From JAGOEY01 sp017997515 (lineage in GTDB: Bacteria > Pseudomonadota > Gammaproteobacteria > Burkholderiales > Burkholderiaceae_C), in the NCBI GenBank assembly GCA_026314275.1, contig CP111109.1, positions 930,001-994,000 of the forward strand: 64,000 bases of DNA. The letters are read 5' to 3'. A program made the position numbers and the translations under genes. Positions 24,911-33,905 of the stretch are shown piece after piece. The notes under the pieces are model-generated. The model saw only the letters and a program-made list of their open reading frames with translations. It was not told the DNA's origin and did no database searches. Each line of letters begins with the position of its first letter. Positions within the stretch are counted from its first letter, which is position 1.

Positions 24911-25465
24911 CGTGGGCCCTCCGGTGAGTTGCAGCGCCTTGGCCGCCAGTGCCGCGCCCGACCCGGCGGGTGCACCTGTGTTGTCGACCCGCTGGAACAT
25001 CTCGAACGCGTAGTCACCCGACGGGTCGGCCTTGGGCGTGGAGGTGCCCAGCTTCACGTCGGGGCGCAGCAAGGTGGCGACCAGGTTGGTGCTGTCCACC
25101 GCCAACCCAGGGCGCACCAGGGCGCACAGGGCATTACGCGTGAAGACCTGCGTGGGGCCGAAGCTGCCAGCGGCGCTCAGCGCCTGCGGGTGCGCCATGT
25201 TGGCGGAGGCAAACACCTGCGCATCAGCACCGGTCTTGATGCGATCAAGCAGCAAGCCCGAGGCACCGAAAGTCAGTGCCACCGGTGCCCCACCCGCGCT
25301 GGCCTCGAAGGCCTTGGCGGCTTCTGTCAGCGGGCCGCGCAGGCTGCCTGCGGCGAACACGGGCACGGGGCTTTGCTGGGCCATCACAGCACCACCGGCA
25401 AGCGCCAAGCCCACCGACACCACACAGCGCCGCAGCACATGGCCGAACCGCTTACTTGTTCGCAT
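24818..25465 (-). CDS. Second ModA-like oxyanion-binding protein, probably C-terminally truncated
   Basis: Periplasmic substrate-binding protein of 215 residues. It has a Sec signal (about 1-29), VPVFAAGSLRGPLTEAAKAF, FGASGLLLDRI and SANMAHPQAL, as in ModA/WtpA-type proteins. After GVLVASGQA the text changes to ILRKAGFGAL and stops, about 40 residues short of usual relatives. It overlaps tupA by 14 bp (start ATG 25465) and therefore belongs to the tup operon. Its 3' end collides with that of modC. It may bind molybdate, tungstate or another anion, or be inactive. Confidence 0.7.
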   Translation of the reverse strand: MRTSKRFGHVLRRCVVSVGLALAGGAVMAQQSPVPVFAAGSLRGPLTEAAKAFEASAGGAPVALTFGASGLLLDRIKTGADAQVFASANMAHPQALSAAGSFGPTQVFTRNALCALVRPGLAVDSTNLVATLLRPDVKLGTSTPKADPSGDYAFEMFQRVDNTGAPAGSGAALAAKALQLTGGPTSPPPPTDRNVYGVLVASGQAILRKAGFGAL

Positions 25466-26294
25466 TGGGGAAGAACAGCTGTTCGCCGCCAATCTTGTAG
25501 CTGGCGATGGTGTCCTGGCCGGGCTTGGAGGTCACCCAGTCCACAAACTTCTGCGCGTCGCGGCTGTTCAGGTGCGGGAACTTGGCAGGGCTGACCACCA
25601 TGACGCCGTACTGGTTGAACAGCCGTTTGTCGCCTTCGACCAGCACCGCCAGGTCACCGCGGTTCTTGAAGTTGAGCCAGGTGCCGCGGTCGGTCAGCAC
25701 ATAGGCGCCGCTGGAGCTGCCGATGTTCAGCGCCGGGCCCATGCCGCAGCCGCATTCCTTGTAGCCGCTGCCCTTCTGGTCGGTCAGGCCAGCGGTCTCC
25801 CAGAAGCGCAACTCGGCGGCGTGGGTGCCGCTCTTGTCGCCGCGCGAGATGAAGGGGGCGTTGGCGGCAGATATCTTCTTCAGCGCGGCCACGATATCGT
25901 TGCCCTTGGTGCCCACGGGGTCGGCCTTGGGGCCTACCAGCACGAAGTCGTTGTACATCACGGGCAAGCGCTTGTCGGCAAAACCGGCGGCCACAAATTT
26001 TTCTTCGGCGGCGGTGTCGTGCACAAACAGCACATCGGCATCACCCCGGCGTGCCATGTCGATGGCCTGGCCGGTGCCCACCGCGACCACCTTGGTGTCA
26101 ACCCCTGTGGCCTGCTTGAATGCAGGCAGCAGGTGGCCAAACAAGCCCGACTGCTCGGTGGACGTGGTGGATGCCATGGTGATGGACTGGGCCATCACCG
26201 CCGGGCTGGCGGCCATGAATGCTATTGAAACAATAGCTATCTGCGCACGGCAGATGGACGCCAGAGGGCTAAAACGCTTAAAAGATGCTTTCAT
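25452..26294 (-). CDS. tupA: TupA-like tungstate-binding protein
   Basis: Periplasmic binding protein of 280 residues for a TupABC importer, feeding tungstate to W- or Mo-enzymes. The signal peptide covers about residues 1-35. The binding motif ASTTSTEQSGLF and the conserved NDFVLVGPKADP and ISRGDKSGTHAAEL are TupA landmarks. A copy of dispersed repeat A is written into the signal-peptide coding part (26231-26274), and it adds residues before the hydrophobic core. Start ATG 26294 overlaps the end of tupC by 4 bp. Confidence 0.9.
   Translation of the reverse strand: MKASFKRFSPLASICRAQIAIVSIAFMAASPAVMAQSITMASTTSTEQSGLFGHLLPAFKQATGVDTKVVAVGTGQAIDMARRGDADVLFVHDTAAEEKFVAAGFADKRLPVMYNDFVLVGPKADPVGTKGNDIVAALKKISAANAPFISRGDKSGTHAAELRFWETAGLTDQKGSGYKECGCGMGPALNIGSSSGAYVLTDRGTWLNFKNRGDLAVLVEGDKRLFNQYGVMVVSPAKFPHLNSRDAQKFVDWVTSKPGQDTIASYKIGGEQLFFPNANK
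26231..26274. repeat. Dispersed repeat family A, copy 3 (inside tupA signal peptide)
   Basis: Signature AATAGCTAT, TGCGCA, spacer, CGCCAGAGG and a downstream AAAA run. It lies in frame in the 5' end of tupA, where sequence constraint is low. Confidence 0.55.
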
Positions 26295-26995
26295 GACAAC
26301 TCTCCTTTGAGGAATAGGCGGGCCTCTTCAGGCAAAGGCCCGTGGAAGAAATCGTGGACGGGCAGGTCGGCCAACACGCGACCATGCTCCAGGTACAACA
26401 CACGGCTGGCCAGGCGTTTGACCTGGCCCAGGTTGTGGCTGCTGAACAGCAGCGTCATGCCGGGCTGTGCGGCGAAGGTGGCCACCAGTGCTTCGACCTC
26501 GCGTTTGGCGGTTGGGTCGAGGCTGGCAGTGGGCTCATCAAGCAACAACACATCCGGCTGCAGCGCCCAGGCACGCGCCATGGCCAGGCGCTGCTGCTGG
26601 CCGCCGGACAAGGTGCGCGCGTTGCGCTGCGCCAGGGGCGACAAGCCCACCTGCTCCAGCGCCTGCAGCGCCCGGGTTTTGGCCACAGGCCAGCGTGTGC
26701 CGCGCAGCCACAGGGCCAGCGCCACGTTGCTCTGGCAGCTGGCACGCAGCATGTGCGGGCGCTGGAACAGCATGGCCTGGTGCGTGTGTGCCGTGCTGCG
26801 GTGCAGTTGGCCGCCGCTGGGCGGGATCAGGCCGTGCAACACCCGCAGCAAGGTGCTTTTGCCACTGCCGTTGGCGCCCACCAGAGCGATACGTTCCCCC
26901 GCATGGACGCTGAGTGTGGCCTGGCGCAGCGCCTGCACAGCGCCGAAAGACACGTCCACGGCGCGCAAATCCAGCAAGGCGGAAGTGGCGTTCAT
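26291..26995 (-). CDS. tupC: TupC-like ABC transporter ATPase
   Basis: Cytoplasmic ATPase of 234 residues for tungstate uptake. Walker A GANGSGKST, Q-loop FQRPHML, signature LSGGQQQRLAMARAW, Walker B VLLLDEPTASLD and H-loop SSHN are all present. ATG 26995 overlaps the tupB stop (ATGA), and the stop overlaps tupA. The frame extends to 27013 but the MNATS start fits the coupling better. Confidence 0.9.
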   Translation of the reverse strand: MNATSALLDLRAVDVSFGAVQALRQATLSVHAGERIALVGANGSGKSTLLRVLHGLIPPSGGQLHRSTAHTHQAMLFQRPHMLRASCQSNVALALWLRGTRWPVAKTRALQALEQVGLSPLAQRNARTLSGGQQQRLAMARAWALQPDVLLLDEPTASLDPTAKREVEALVATFAAQPGMTLLFSSHNLGQVKRLASRVLYLEHGRVLADLPVHDFFHGPLPEEARLFLKGELS

Positions 26996-27738
26996 GCCTG
27001 CACCCCGCGCCACGCCGGCTGGGGCTCGGCCACACTACCGTCCAGCCGCTCGCGCCAGCGCCGCACGATGGCGACCAGCAGGTTCAGCAGCAGCACCACG
27101 GCCAGCAGCACCAGACCCAGCGCCATGGCCAGCGGCAGGTCACCTTTGCTGGTTTCCAGCGCAATGGCGGTGGTCATCACGCGGGTGTAGCCGTCGATGT
27201 TGCCGCCCACAATCATCACCGCGCCCACCTCGGACACGGCCCGCCCGAACGCGGTGATGACCACGGTGAGCAACGCATACCGCTCGTCCCACACCAGCAG
27301 CAGGCTGCGCACCAGCGGCCCCGCACCCAGCGAGCGCAGCTGCTCACCATGCGCCCGGTCGGCGTCTTCCACCGCCTGGCGTGTGAGGGCAGTGACCACC
27401 GGCAGCACCAGAATGGCCTGCGCCAGCACCATGGCCTTGAACGAAAACAACCAGCCCAGAAACCCCAGCGGCCCGCTGCGTGACAGCAGCAAATAAACGG
27501 TCAACCCCACCACCACCGAGGGCAGCGCCAGAAAGGTGTTGAGCAGCGCCAGCACCAGGCCCCGCCCCCGGAAGCGCGCCACACCCAGCCACGCGCCCAG
27601 CACCAGCCCGGCACCACAGGCCAGCACACACGCAGCCGCACTCACAGCCAGCGAGCGGGCAACGATGGCGAGGAACGTGGGGTCAGCGCTGCGGATCAGT
27701 CCGAGCGCGGCCGTGAAACTATCGGCAAAGGTATTCAT
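26992..27738 (-). CDS. tupB: TupB-like ABC transporter permease
   Basis: Inner-membrane permease of 248 residues with five or six helices. The family text FLALPSVVVGLTVYLLLSRSG and the EAA loop RSLGAGPLVRSLLLV, then GRAVSEVGAVMIVGGN, are clear. It is the first gene of tupB-tupC-tupA-modA-like, and diverges from the lacI-type gene 135 bp away. ATG 27738 was chosen because the upstream extension to 27987 has no family match. Confidence 0.9.
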   Translation of the reverse strand: MNTFADSFTAALGLIRSADPTFLAIVARSLAVSAAACVLACGAGLVLGAWLGVARFRGRGLVLALLNTFLALPSVVVGLTVYLLLSRSGPLGFLGWLFSFKAMVLAQAILVLPVVTALTRQAVEDADRAHGEQLRSLGAGPLVRSLLLVWDERYALLTVVITAFGRAVSEVGAVMIVGGNIDGYTRVMTTAIALETSKGDLPLAMALGLVLLAVVLLLNLLVAIVRRWRERLDGSVAEPQPAWRGVQA

Positions 27739-27837
27739 GGGCGTGGTTTTTTTGTGAACAGCAGTATCGGAAAGTGACAAAGCCACGCTATGCAGTGGCG
27801 TGCATAGGTTTTCTTTGCGGGATGAGGGCCGCCAGCC

Positions 27838-27851
27838 TGAAACTGGTTTCA
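27838..27851. promoter_or_regulatory. LacI-type operator upstream of the lacI-family gene
   Basis: TGAAACTGGTTTCA is a 14-bp palindrome with arms TGAAAC/GTTTCA, 22 bp before the regulator's ATG. The same arms recur at 29017-29030 before the transporter operon, which suggests autoregulation. Confidence 0.65.
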
Positions 27852-27872
27852 CGCAAGCCTTACCATTCCGCC

Positions 27873-28943
27873 ATGTCCACCCGCCCCACCCGCCCTGTCC
27901 CCACGCACACTCCCGCGCCCGCCACCCCACGCGCCACCATTGCCGACGTGGCGCGGGTGGCGGGCGTGTCCAAGGCCACGGTGTCACGGGTGCTAAACCG
28001 GCGCACCGACCTGCTCACGCCCGACATCGCGGCCCGGGTCGATGCGGCCATTGCCGCGCTGGCCTATGTGCCCAGCCCGATGGCGCAGGGCCTCAAACGT
28101 GGGCGTTCGCGGCTGATCGGGCTGGTGGTGGCCGACATCACCAACCCGTATTCGGTGGCGGTGCTGCGCGGCGCTGAAAAAGCCTGCCAGGAGGCCGGTT
28201 ACCTGGTGATGCTGTTTAACCTGAGCAACGAGAGCGGGCGCGAACGCGAAGCCATTGAGGCCTTGTCGTCTTACCAGGTCGATGGCTTCATCCTCAACAC
28301 CCTGGGCGGTGAGGCGCGCGCCGTGGCCGAAGCCACCCGCCACGGCAAACCGGTGGTGCTGGTGGACCGCCGCCACCCCGGTATGCAGGCGGATTTTGTG
28401 TCGCTCGACAACGCCGGTGCGGTGCGTTTGGGGGTGGAGCATCTGGTGGACACGGGCCACCAACAGCTGCTGTATGTGACCGAACCGGTGGCGGGCGTCA
28501 GCTCACGCGAGGAGCGCAACGCCGCCTTCCACAGCTGTGTGGCCGCGCACGCCCCGCAAGTCACCGGGCACACTTTTGAGAGCACCGCCGACAACCCGCA
28601 GGCGCTGGACGCTGCGCTGCAAACCCTGCGCGCACAGACGACCAACACACCCCGCCCCGCCGTGTTGTGCGGCAACGCCGTGATCACCCTGCGTGTCGCC
28701 GCCGCCGTGGCACGCCTGGGCTGGCTGCTGGGCCGCGACGTAGCCCTGATCGGGTTTGACGAGACCGAATGGGCACCGCTGGTGGGCCCCGGCCTGAGCA
28801 CCCTCGCCCAGCCCACCGACGACCTCGGCCGCCTGGCCGCACAGTGCCTGCTGGAGCGCCTGCAGGGGCTGGTGATGGCCCCGCGCCAGATCCTGCTGCC
28901 TGCGGAACTGGTGGTGCGGGGGTCGACCCGCGCTGCGGGTTAA
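27873..28943 (+). CDS. LacI-family transcriptional regulator
   Basis: Repressor of 356 residues. The N-terminal helix-turn-helix reads ATIADVARVAGVSKATVSRV (residues about 20-39), followed by the hinge LAYVPSPMAQGLKRG and a periplasmic-binding-protein-like effector domain (IGLVVADITNPYSV; GFDETEWAPL near the end). It is directly upstream of the transporter-kinase operon, on the same strand, and two matching operators flank it. The effector is probably a sugar acid or a kinase product. ATG 27873 is used; 33 more upstream codons lack conservation. Confidence 0.92.
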   Translation: MSTRPTRPVPTHTPAPATPRATIADVARVAGVSKATVSRVLNRRTDLLTPDIAARVDAAIAALAYVPSPMAQGLKRGRSRLIGLVVADITNPYSVAVLRGAEKACQEAGYLVMLFNLSNESGREREAIEALSSYQVDGFILNTLGGEARAVAEATRHGKPVVLVDRRHPGMQADFVSLDNAGAVRLGVEHLVDTGHQQLLYVTEPVAGVSSREERNAAFHSCVAAHAPQVTGHTFESTADNPQALDAALQTLRAQTTNTPRPAVLCGNAVITLRVAAAVARLGWLLGRDVALIGFDETEWAPLVGPGLSTLAQPTDDLGRLAAQCLLERLQGLVMAPRQILLPAELVVRGSTRAAG

Positions 28944-29016
28944 AGCCCTTTTCAGCCCCCAACATCCCCACTACGGGAAACCCCTTATGCCGATTGAGCA
29001 GACGCTGATTAGACTC

Positions 29017-29030
29017 TGAAACCGGTTTCA
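29017..29030. promoter_or_regulatory. LacI-type operator upstream of the ABC transporter operon
   Basis: TGAAACCGGTTTCA, a perfect 14-bp palindrome with the central CG usual for LacI-family sites, 24 bp before the first permease gene. It shares arms with the site at 27838-27851. Confidence 0.8.
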
Positions 29031-29054
29031 AGAACGCTTCCACAAAGAACTTCC

Positions 29055-29726
29055 GTGAACTACACATTCCAATTCGGTGACGTATTTGCCGCCTGGCCCC
29101 TGCTGGCCAAGGGCACATGGATCACCATCCAGCTGTCGATGATGGCCATGCTGCTGGGCCTGATGGTGGCCATCGTCTGCGCCTGGGGCAAGACGGCGGG
29201 CCCGGCGTGGCTGCGTTTCATCATCAACGCGTACATCGAAGTGATCCGCAACACACCGTTCCTGGTGCAGTTGTTTTTCTTCTTCTTCGCGCTGCCCGCA
29301 CTCGGCGTGCGCTGGTCGCCCTATACCGCCGCGCTGACCGCGATGGTGGTGAACCTGGGGGCCTACGCCACCGAAATCATCCGCGCCGGTATCGAGTCCA
29401 TCCCCAAGGGCCAGATTGAAGCGGCGATGGCGCTGAACCTGAAGCGCTGGGAAATCTTCCGCTTTGTGATCCTGAAGCCCGCACTCAAAGCCGTGTACCC
29501 CGCACTCACCAGCCAGTTCATCCTGCTGATGCTGAGCTCGGCCGTGGTGTCGGTCATCTCGGCAGACGACCTGACCTCGGTGGCGGCCAACCTGCAGTCG
29601 CAGACCTTCCGCAGCTTCGAGATCTACATCGTGGTGGCCGTGATCTACCTGGCGCTGTCGCTGGCGTTCTCGGCGCTGTTCAAGCTCATCTACGAGCACA
29701 CCCTCAACTACCCTGACCGGAGATAG
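29055..29726 (+). CDS. ABC transporter permease, polar-amino-acid (HisM/GlnP) family
   Basis: Inner-membrane permease of 223 residues with the family motif IEVIRNTPFLVQLFFFFF and EAA loop EAAMALNLKRWEIFRFVILP-like text. It starts with GTG (29055) shortly after the operator. It pairs with the second permease (4-bp gap), a binding protein and an ATPase. The family usually imports amino acids, but the downstream enzymes suggest a sugar acid or hydroxy acid here. Confidence 0.9.
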   Translation: MNYTFQFGDVFAAWPLLAKGTWITIQLSMMAMLLGLMVAIVCAWGKTAGPAWLRFIINAYIEVIRNTPFLVQLFFFFFALPALGVRWSPYTAALTAMVVNLGAYATEIIRAGIESIPKGQIEAAMALNLKRWEIFRFVILKPALKAVYPALTSQFILLMLSSAVVSVISADDLTSVAANLQSQTFRSFEIYIVVAVIYLALSLAFSALFKLIYEHTLNYPDRR

Positions 29727-29730
29727 CCCC

Positions 29731-30384
29731 ATGCGTACCTTTGGTTGGTCCGACTTTCTTTTTATCCTGAGCGCCGCGCAGTGGACACTCGCGCTGTCGC
29801 TGATCGCGTTTATCGGCGGTGCCGTGCTCGGCCTGGCGGTGGCGTTGGCCCGCACCGGTGGTGTGCGCTGGCTGGAGCGTGTGGCGATGGTGTTCACGCA
29901 GATCTTCCAGGGCACACCGCTGCTGCTGCAGCTGTTCCTGATCTTCTTTGGTGCGCCGGTCATCGGCATGGACATCAACCCGTGGATTGCGGCTGGCATT
30001 GCGCTCATCCTGAACAGCGGCGCGTTTCTGGGCGAGATCTGGCGCGGTTGTATCCAGGCCATTCCACGTGGCCAGTGGGAGGCCGCCGAGGCGCTGTCGC
30101 TGTCGTACACCTCGCGTATGCGTGACGTGGTGCTGCCCCAGGCGATGAAGATTGCCGTGGCGCCCACCGTGGGTTACATGGTGCAGATCATCAAGGGCAC
30201 GTCGCTGGCGGCCATCATTGGTTTCACCGAAATCACCCGCGCCGGGCAGATCATCAACAACGCCACCTTCCAGCCGCTGCTGGTGTTCAGTGTGGTGGCG
30301 TCGTTGTACTTCGTGATCTGCTGGCCGCTGTCGCTGCTGGCCTCGCGCCTGGAGCGCCGCCAGGCCCGTGCGCTGGCCCGCTGA
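29731..30384 (+). CDS. ABC transporter permease, polar-amino-acid family (second subunit)
   Basis: Permease of 217 residues, five helices, with QIFQGTPLLLQLFLIFFG and the EAA loop EAAEALSLSYTSRMRDVVLP-like segment (residues near 110-135), then IIKGTSLAAIIGFTEI. CCGGAGAT precedes its ATG. It forms a heterodimer with the preceding permease. Confidence 0.92.
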   Translation: MRTFGWSDFLFILSAAQWTLALSLIAFIGGAVLGLAVALARTGGVRWLERVAMVFTQIFQGTPLLLQLFLIFFGAPVIGMDINPWIAAGIALILNSGAFLGEIWRGCIQAIPRGQWEAAEALSLSYTSRMRDVVLPQAMKIAVAPTVGYMVQIIKGTSLAAIIGFTEITRAGQIINNATFQPLLVFSVVASLYFVICWPLSLLASRLERRQARALAR

Positions 30385-30429
30385 ATTTTTCCCCTGTCCT
30401 TTTTTCTACCAACCCCAAGGAGACATTCC

Positions 30430-31236
30430 ATGACTGTTCACTTCCAACGCCGCAGCTTCAACGGTGCCATCGCGGCCCTCGGCCTGGGTGCCACGCTGTC
30501 GCTGCTGGCCCCGTTTGCCAGCGCCCAGACGGTTGCAGACATCAAGAAGAAGGGTGAAATCACCGTCGGTATGCTGGTGGACTTCCCACCCTACGGCACG
30601 ATGAACACCAGCAACCAGCCCGACGGCTACGACGCTGATGTAGCCAAGCTGCTGGCCAAGGACCTAGGTGTGAAGCTGAACCTGGTGCCCGTGACCGGCC
30701 CGAACCGCATCCCCTTCCTGCTGACCAACAAGCTTGATCTGCTGGTCGCGTCGCTGGCCATCACGCCCGAACGCGCCAAACAAGTGCAGTTCTCCAACCC
30801 CTACGCTGCTGCCACCATCGTGCTGTACGGCGACAAGAAGGCCAACATCAAGGCCCCCGCCGACCTGAAGGGCAAACGTATCGGTGTCGCCCGCGCCAGC
30901 ACCCAGGATGTGGCCCTGACCGCCATCGCGCCTGAAGGCACAGAAATCCGCCGCTTCGACGACGACGCATCGGGCATGCAGGCGCTGATCTCCGGCCAGG
31001 TTGATGCGATTGGTGCGTCCACCACCGTGGCAGCGCAGATCGCCAAACGTGTGCCGCCCAACACCTTTGAAGACAAGTTCATCCTGCGCCAGCAGCAGAT
31101 GGGTGTGGCCATGCGCCCCGACCAGGCCGAGCTGCTGAAGACGGTGAACGACTTTGTGGCGAAGAACACGGCCAATGGTGAGCTGAACAAGCTCTACCAA
31201 AAGTGGCTTGGCACCGACATGCCTGTAATGAAGTAA
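30430..31236 (+). CDS. Periplasmic solute-binding protein, family 3
   Basis: Binding protein of 268 residues. It has a signal peptide (1-32, cleavage after FASAQ), then the family 3 pattern GEITVGMLVDFPPYG, QPDGYDADVAKLLAKDLG and LLVASLAITPERAKQVQFS. AAGGAG precedes the ATG. It gives the transporter its specificity; residues around the ligand pocket do not let me name the ligand. Confidence 0.92.
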   Translation: MTVHFQRRSFNGAIAALGLGATLSLLAPFASAQTVADIKKKGEITVGMLVDFPPYGTMNTSNQPDGYDADVAKLLAKDLGVKLNLVPVTGPNRIPFLLTNKLDLLVASLAITPERAKQVQFSNPYAAATIVLYGDKKANIKAPADLKGKRIGVARASTQDVALTAIAPEGTEIRRFDDDASGMQALISGQVDAIGASTTVAAQIAKRVPPNTFEDKFILRQQQMGVAMRPDQAELLKTVNDFVAKNTANGELNKLYQKWLGTDMPVMK

Positions 31237-31345
31237 CACCCCCAGGCTGCGCGGACTGCGTTCCGCTACGCCAACCCCCTTGCAGGGGGCGACGCCAGTG
31301 GACTGGCAAAGCCAGATCCACGGCGTCTGCTTGCATTTCGGCTCG
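31237..31345. repeat. Dispersed repeat family B, copy 1
   Basis: About 110 bp of GC-rich, partly palindromic DNA: CCCCCAGGCTGCGC, CGCTACGCCAACCCCC, TTGCAGGGGGC, then CTGGCAAAGCCAG and a GTCTGCTTG end. Two other copies lie at 48015-48110 and, inverted, 62165-62262. It sits inside an operon, between binding protein and ATPase, and may fold in the mRNA and tune expression of the genes on either side. Confidence 0.75.
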
Positions 31346-31406
31346 CTGCGCCTTGCCTTGGTTGTGGCAGCGCACGGCCCTTGAGATTGAACAAAGAGAG
31401 AAGACC

Positions 31407-32177
31407 ATGACGGACGCCACCCCAAGCACATCCAGCACGCAGCCCATCATCCGCATCGAGGCGTTGAACAAGTGGTATGGCAGCTTTCAGGTGCTGACCG
31501 ACATCAACCTGCAGGTGCAGGCGGGTGAACGTATCGTGGTGTGTGGCCCCTCGGGCTCGGGCAAGTCCACGCTGATCCGCTGCATCAACCGGCTGGAGGT
31601 GGTGCAGAAGGGCCGCATTGTGGTGGATGGCATCGACCTCACGGCGGGTGGCAAAAACGTGGACTCGGTGCGGCAGGAAGTGGGCATGGTGTTCCAGCAG
31701 TTCAACCTGTTTCCGCACCTGACGATTTTGCAGAACTGCACCCTGGCGCCCATGCGCTCACGCGGCATCAGCCAGGAAGAGGCAGAAACCATCGCCATGA
31801 AATACCTGACCCGGGTGCGTATCCCCGAGCAGGCGAACAAATACCCGAGCCAGCTGTCTGGCGGCCAGCAGCAGCGTGTGGCCATTGCCCGTGCGCTGTG
31901 TATGACGCCCAAGATCATGCTGTTTGACGAGCCTACCTCGGCGCTCGACCCCGAGATGGTCAAGGAAGTGCTCGACACCATGATCGGCCTGGCCGAAGAC
32001 GGTATGACCATGCTGTGTGTCACCCACGAAATGGGTTTTGCCCGCAGCGTGGCCGACCGCGTGATTTTTATGGCCGACGGCAAGATCATCGAACAAGCAC
32101 CACCCGAGCAGTTCTTCGGCAACCCGCAGAACGAGAAGACCCGCCAGTTCCTGGGCCAAATCCTGACCAATCACTGA
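31407..32177 (+). CDS. ABC transporter ATPase, polar-amino-acid (GlnQ) family
   Basis: ATPase of 256 residues, last subunit of the importer. Walker A GPSGSGKST, Q-loop FQQFNLFPHLT, signature LSGGQQQRVAIARAL, Walker B IMLFDEPTSALDPEM and H-loop VTHEMGFA. The ATG at 31407 follows GAGAGAAG; the longer frame from 31203 runs through repeat B and is not coding. One base separates its stop from the next ATG. Confidence 0.94.
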   Translation: MTDATPSTSSTQPIIRIEALNKWYGSFQVLTDINLQVQAGERIVVCGPSGSGKSTLIRCINRLEVVQKGRIVVDGIDLTAGGKNVDSVRQEVGMVFQQFNLFPHLTILQNCTLAPMRSRGISQEEAETIAMKYLTRVRIPEQANKYPSQLSGGQQQRVAIARALCMTPKIMLFDEPTSALDPEMVKEVLDTMIGLAEDGMTMLCVTHEMGFARSVADRVIFMADGKIIEQAPPEQFFGNPQNEKTRQFLGQILTNH

Positions 32178-32178
32178 G

Positions 32179-32958
32179 ATGCCGCCGATCCTCATCTCCC
32201 TCACCTCGTTTGGTGCCGCCGAAACACGCCGCCACGGGCAACTCTGGTTCACCTATCTGGCCCATGCAGCAGGCGTGCAAGGCGTGGAAGTGCGCGAGGA
32301 ATTACTCGTTGACGCCAATACAGAAATCCCGCTGATTGCCGCTGCCGTGCGTGACGCAGGCATGGCTGCGGTGTACTCCTGCCCGGCCCCGCTGTGGCTG
32401 CCGGACGGCACGCTGAACCAGCCCGCACTCGACCAGGCTTTGGTCTACGCCGCGCAGCTCGGCGCCACCCGGCTCAAGTTCGCCATTGGGCATTACGGCC
32501 CCGGCGCACACCCCGACAGCCTGCCCGCGCTGCAACGCACCTTGGCTCACACCAACATCGAGCTGGTGATCGAAAACGACCAGACGGTGACCGCAGGCAC
32601 CGTGCCCGCGCTGCAAGCCTTTTTTGCCGCCGCAGATGCCCACGGCCTACGGCTGGGCATGACCTTTGACATGGGCAACTGGCACTGGACGGGTGAATGC
32701 CCGCTGCAGGCCGCAGAAGCGTTTGCGTCCCGCGTGGTGTATGTGCACTGCAAGGGTGTGCAACGCCTGCCCACCAAGTGGGTGGCCGTGCCGCTGGCCG
32801 AGTCCGCCGCACCCTGGCGCGCCGTGTTACGCGCCCTGCCTGCCACCGTGCCGTGGGCGATTGAATACCCCTTGATGGGTGACGACCTGCTGGCCGTTAC
32901 CACCCAGGAATCGAAACATATGCGCGCCGTTGCGTCGGCCGCCGGAGCCCTTGCATGA
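32179..32958 (+). CDS. Sugar phosphate isomerase/epimerase (AP endonuclease 2-like TIM barrel)
   Basis: Cytoplasmic protein of 259 residues in the xylose-isomerase-like TIM-barrel superfamily. The metal-site residues of the family can be followed: EVREELL early, then IENDQTV (Glu), FDMGNWHWTG (Asp, His), VHCKGVQ (His) and EYPLMG (Glu). Such enzymes isomerise or epimerise keto-sugars or sugar acids. It starts 1 bp after the ATPase stop and overlaps the kinase by 4 bp, so it is part of the operon. The exact substrate is unknown. Confidence 0.85.
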   Translation: MPPILISLTSFGAAETRRHGQLWFTYLAHAAGVQGVEVREELLVDANTEIPLIAAAVRDAGMAAVYSCPAPLWLPDGTLNQPALDQALVYAAQLGATRLKFAIGHYGPGAHPDSLPALQRTLAHTNIELVIENDQTVTAGTVPALQAFFAAADAHGLRLGMTFDMGNWHWTGECPLQAAEAFASRVVYVHCKGVQRLPTKWVAVPLAESAAPWRAVLRALPATVPWAIEYPLMGDDLLAVTTQESKHMRAVASAAGALA

Positions 32959-33905
32959 GCACGCCAACCACTTTCGATGTCGCCACCTTTGGCGAAGCCA
33001 TGATGCTGCTGGTCGCCGACCGGCCCGGCCCGCTGGAAGACGCCCAGTCCTTCCACAAACGCACTGCCGGTGCCGAGACCAATGTGGCCATTGGCCTCGC
33101 GCGGCTGGGCCTGAAAGTCGGCTGGGCCAGCCGCCTGGGCGCGGACTCGATGGCGCGTTACCTGCTGGCCACCATGCAGGGCGAAGGCATCGACTGCAGC
33201 AAGGTCGTCTGTGACCCAACACAGAAAACCGGCTTCCAGTTCAAGGGCCGGGTCATGGACGGCAGCGACCCACCGGTGGAATACCACCGCAAAGGCTCCG
33301 CCGCCAGCCACATGGGTGTGGCCGATGTGGATGAAGACTGGCTGCGCTCCGCGCGCCACCTGCATGCCACCGGCGTGTTTGCCGCCATCTCCGACACCAG
33401 CCTGGAAGCCGCACGCAAGAGCATCAGCGTGATGCGCGCCGCGGGCCGCACCGTGTCGTTTGACCCGAACTTGCGCCCCACGCTGTGGTCGTCCACCGAA
33501 CACATGCGCGCCTCGATCAACAGCCTGGCCGCCGGTGCCGACTGGGTGCTGCCCGGCCTGGAAGAAGGCCGCCTGCTCACCGGTGAACAGACACCCGAAG
33601 CCATCGCCGCGTGCTACCGCGCCCAGGGCGCCAGCCTGGTAGCCATCAAACTCGGGGCCGAGGGTGCGTACTACGACGGCGCAGCGGGCAGCGGATATGT
33701 GGCGGGCTTCCCCGTGGCCGAGGTGATCGACACCGTGGGCGCGGGCGACGGTTTTGCAGCCGGAGTCATCAGCGCACTGCTGGAGGGCAAAACAGTGCCC
33801 GAGGCCGTGCGCCGTGGATCGTGGATCGGTGCCCGCGCCGTGCAGGTGCTGGGCGACACCGAAGGCCTGCCCACACGTGCGCAACTCGACGAGGCGGGGC
33901 TGTGA
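32955..33905 (+). CDS. PfkB-family sugar kinase, 2-dehydro-3-deoxygluconate kinase-like
   Basis: Kinase of 316 residues with PfkB signatures: AGAETNVAIGLARLG near the N-terminus, FDPNLRPTLW in the middle and the ATP/anion-hole motif DTVGAGDGFAAGVISALL near residue 255 (catalytic Asp in GAGD). The closest named relatives are KDG kinases, which phosphorylate 2-keto-3-deoxygluconate in hexuronate and gluconate breakdown. Coupled to the isomerase by ATGA overlap. The substrate is inferred from family and neighbours only. Confidence 0.88.
   Translation: MSTPTTFDVATFGEAMMLLVADRPGPLEDAQSFHKRTAGAETNVAIGLARLGLKVGWASRLGADSMARYLLATMQGEGIDCSKVVCDPTQKTGFQFKGRVMDGSDPPVEYHRKGSAASHMGVADVDEDWLRSARHLHATGVFAAISDTSLEAARKSISVMRAAGRTVSFDPNLRPTLWSSTEHMRASINSLAAGADWVLPGLEEGRLLTGEQTPEAIAACYRAQGASLVAIKLGAEGAYYDGAAGSGYVAGFPVAEVIDTVGAGDGFAAGVISALLEGKTVPEAVRRGSWIGARAVQVLGDTEGLPTRAQLDEAGL

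Noticed and set aside
24818..25465. Calling the ModA-like gene a full second molybdate-binding gene
   Set aside because: The C-terminal text after GQA is not family-like, so it is listed as probably truncated.
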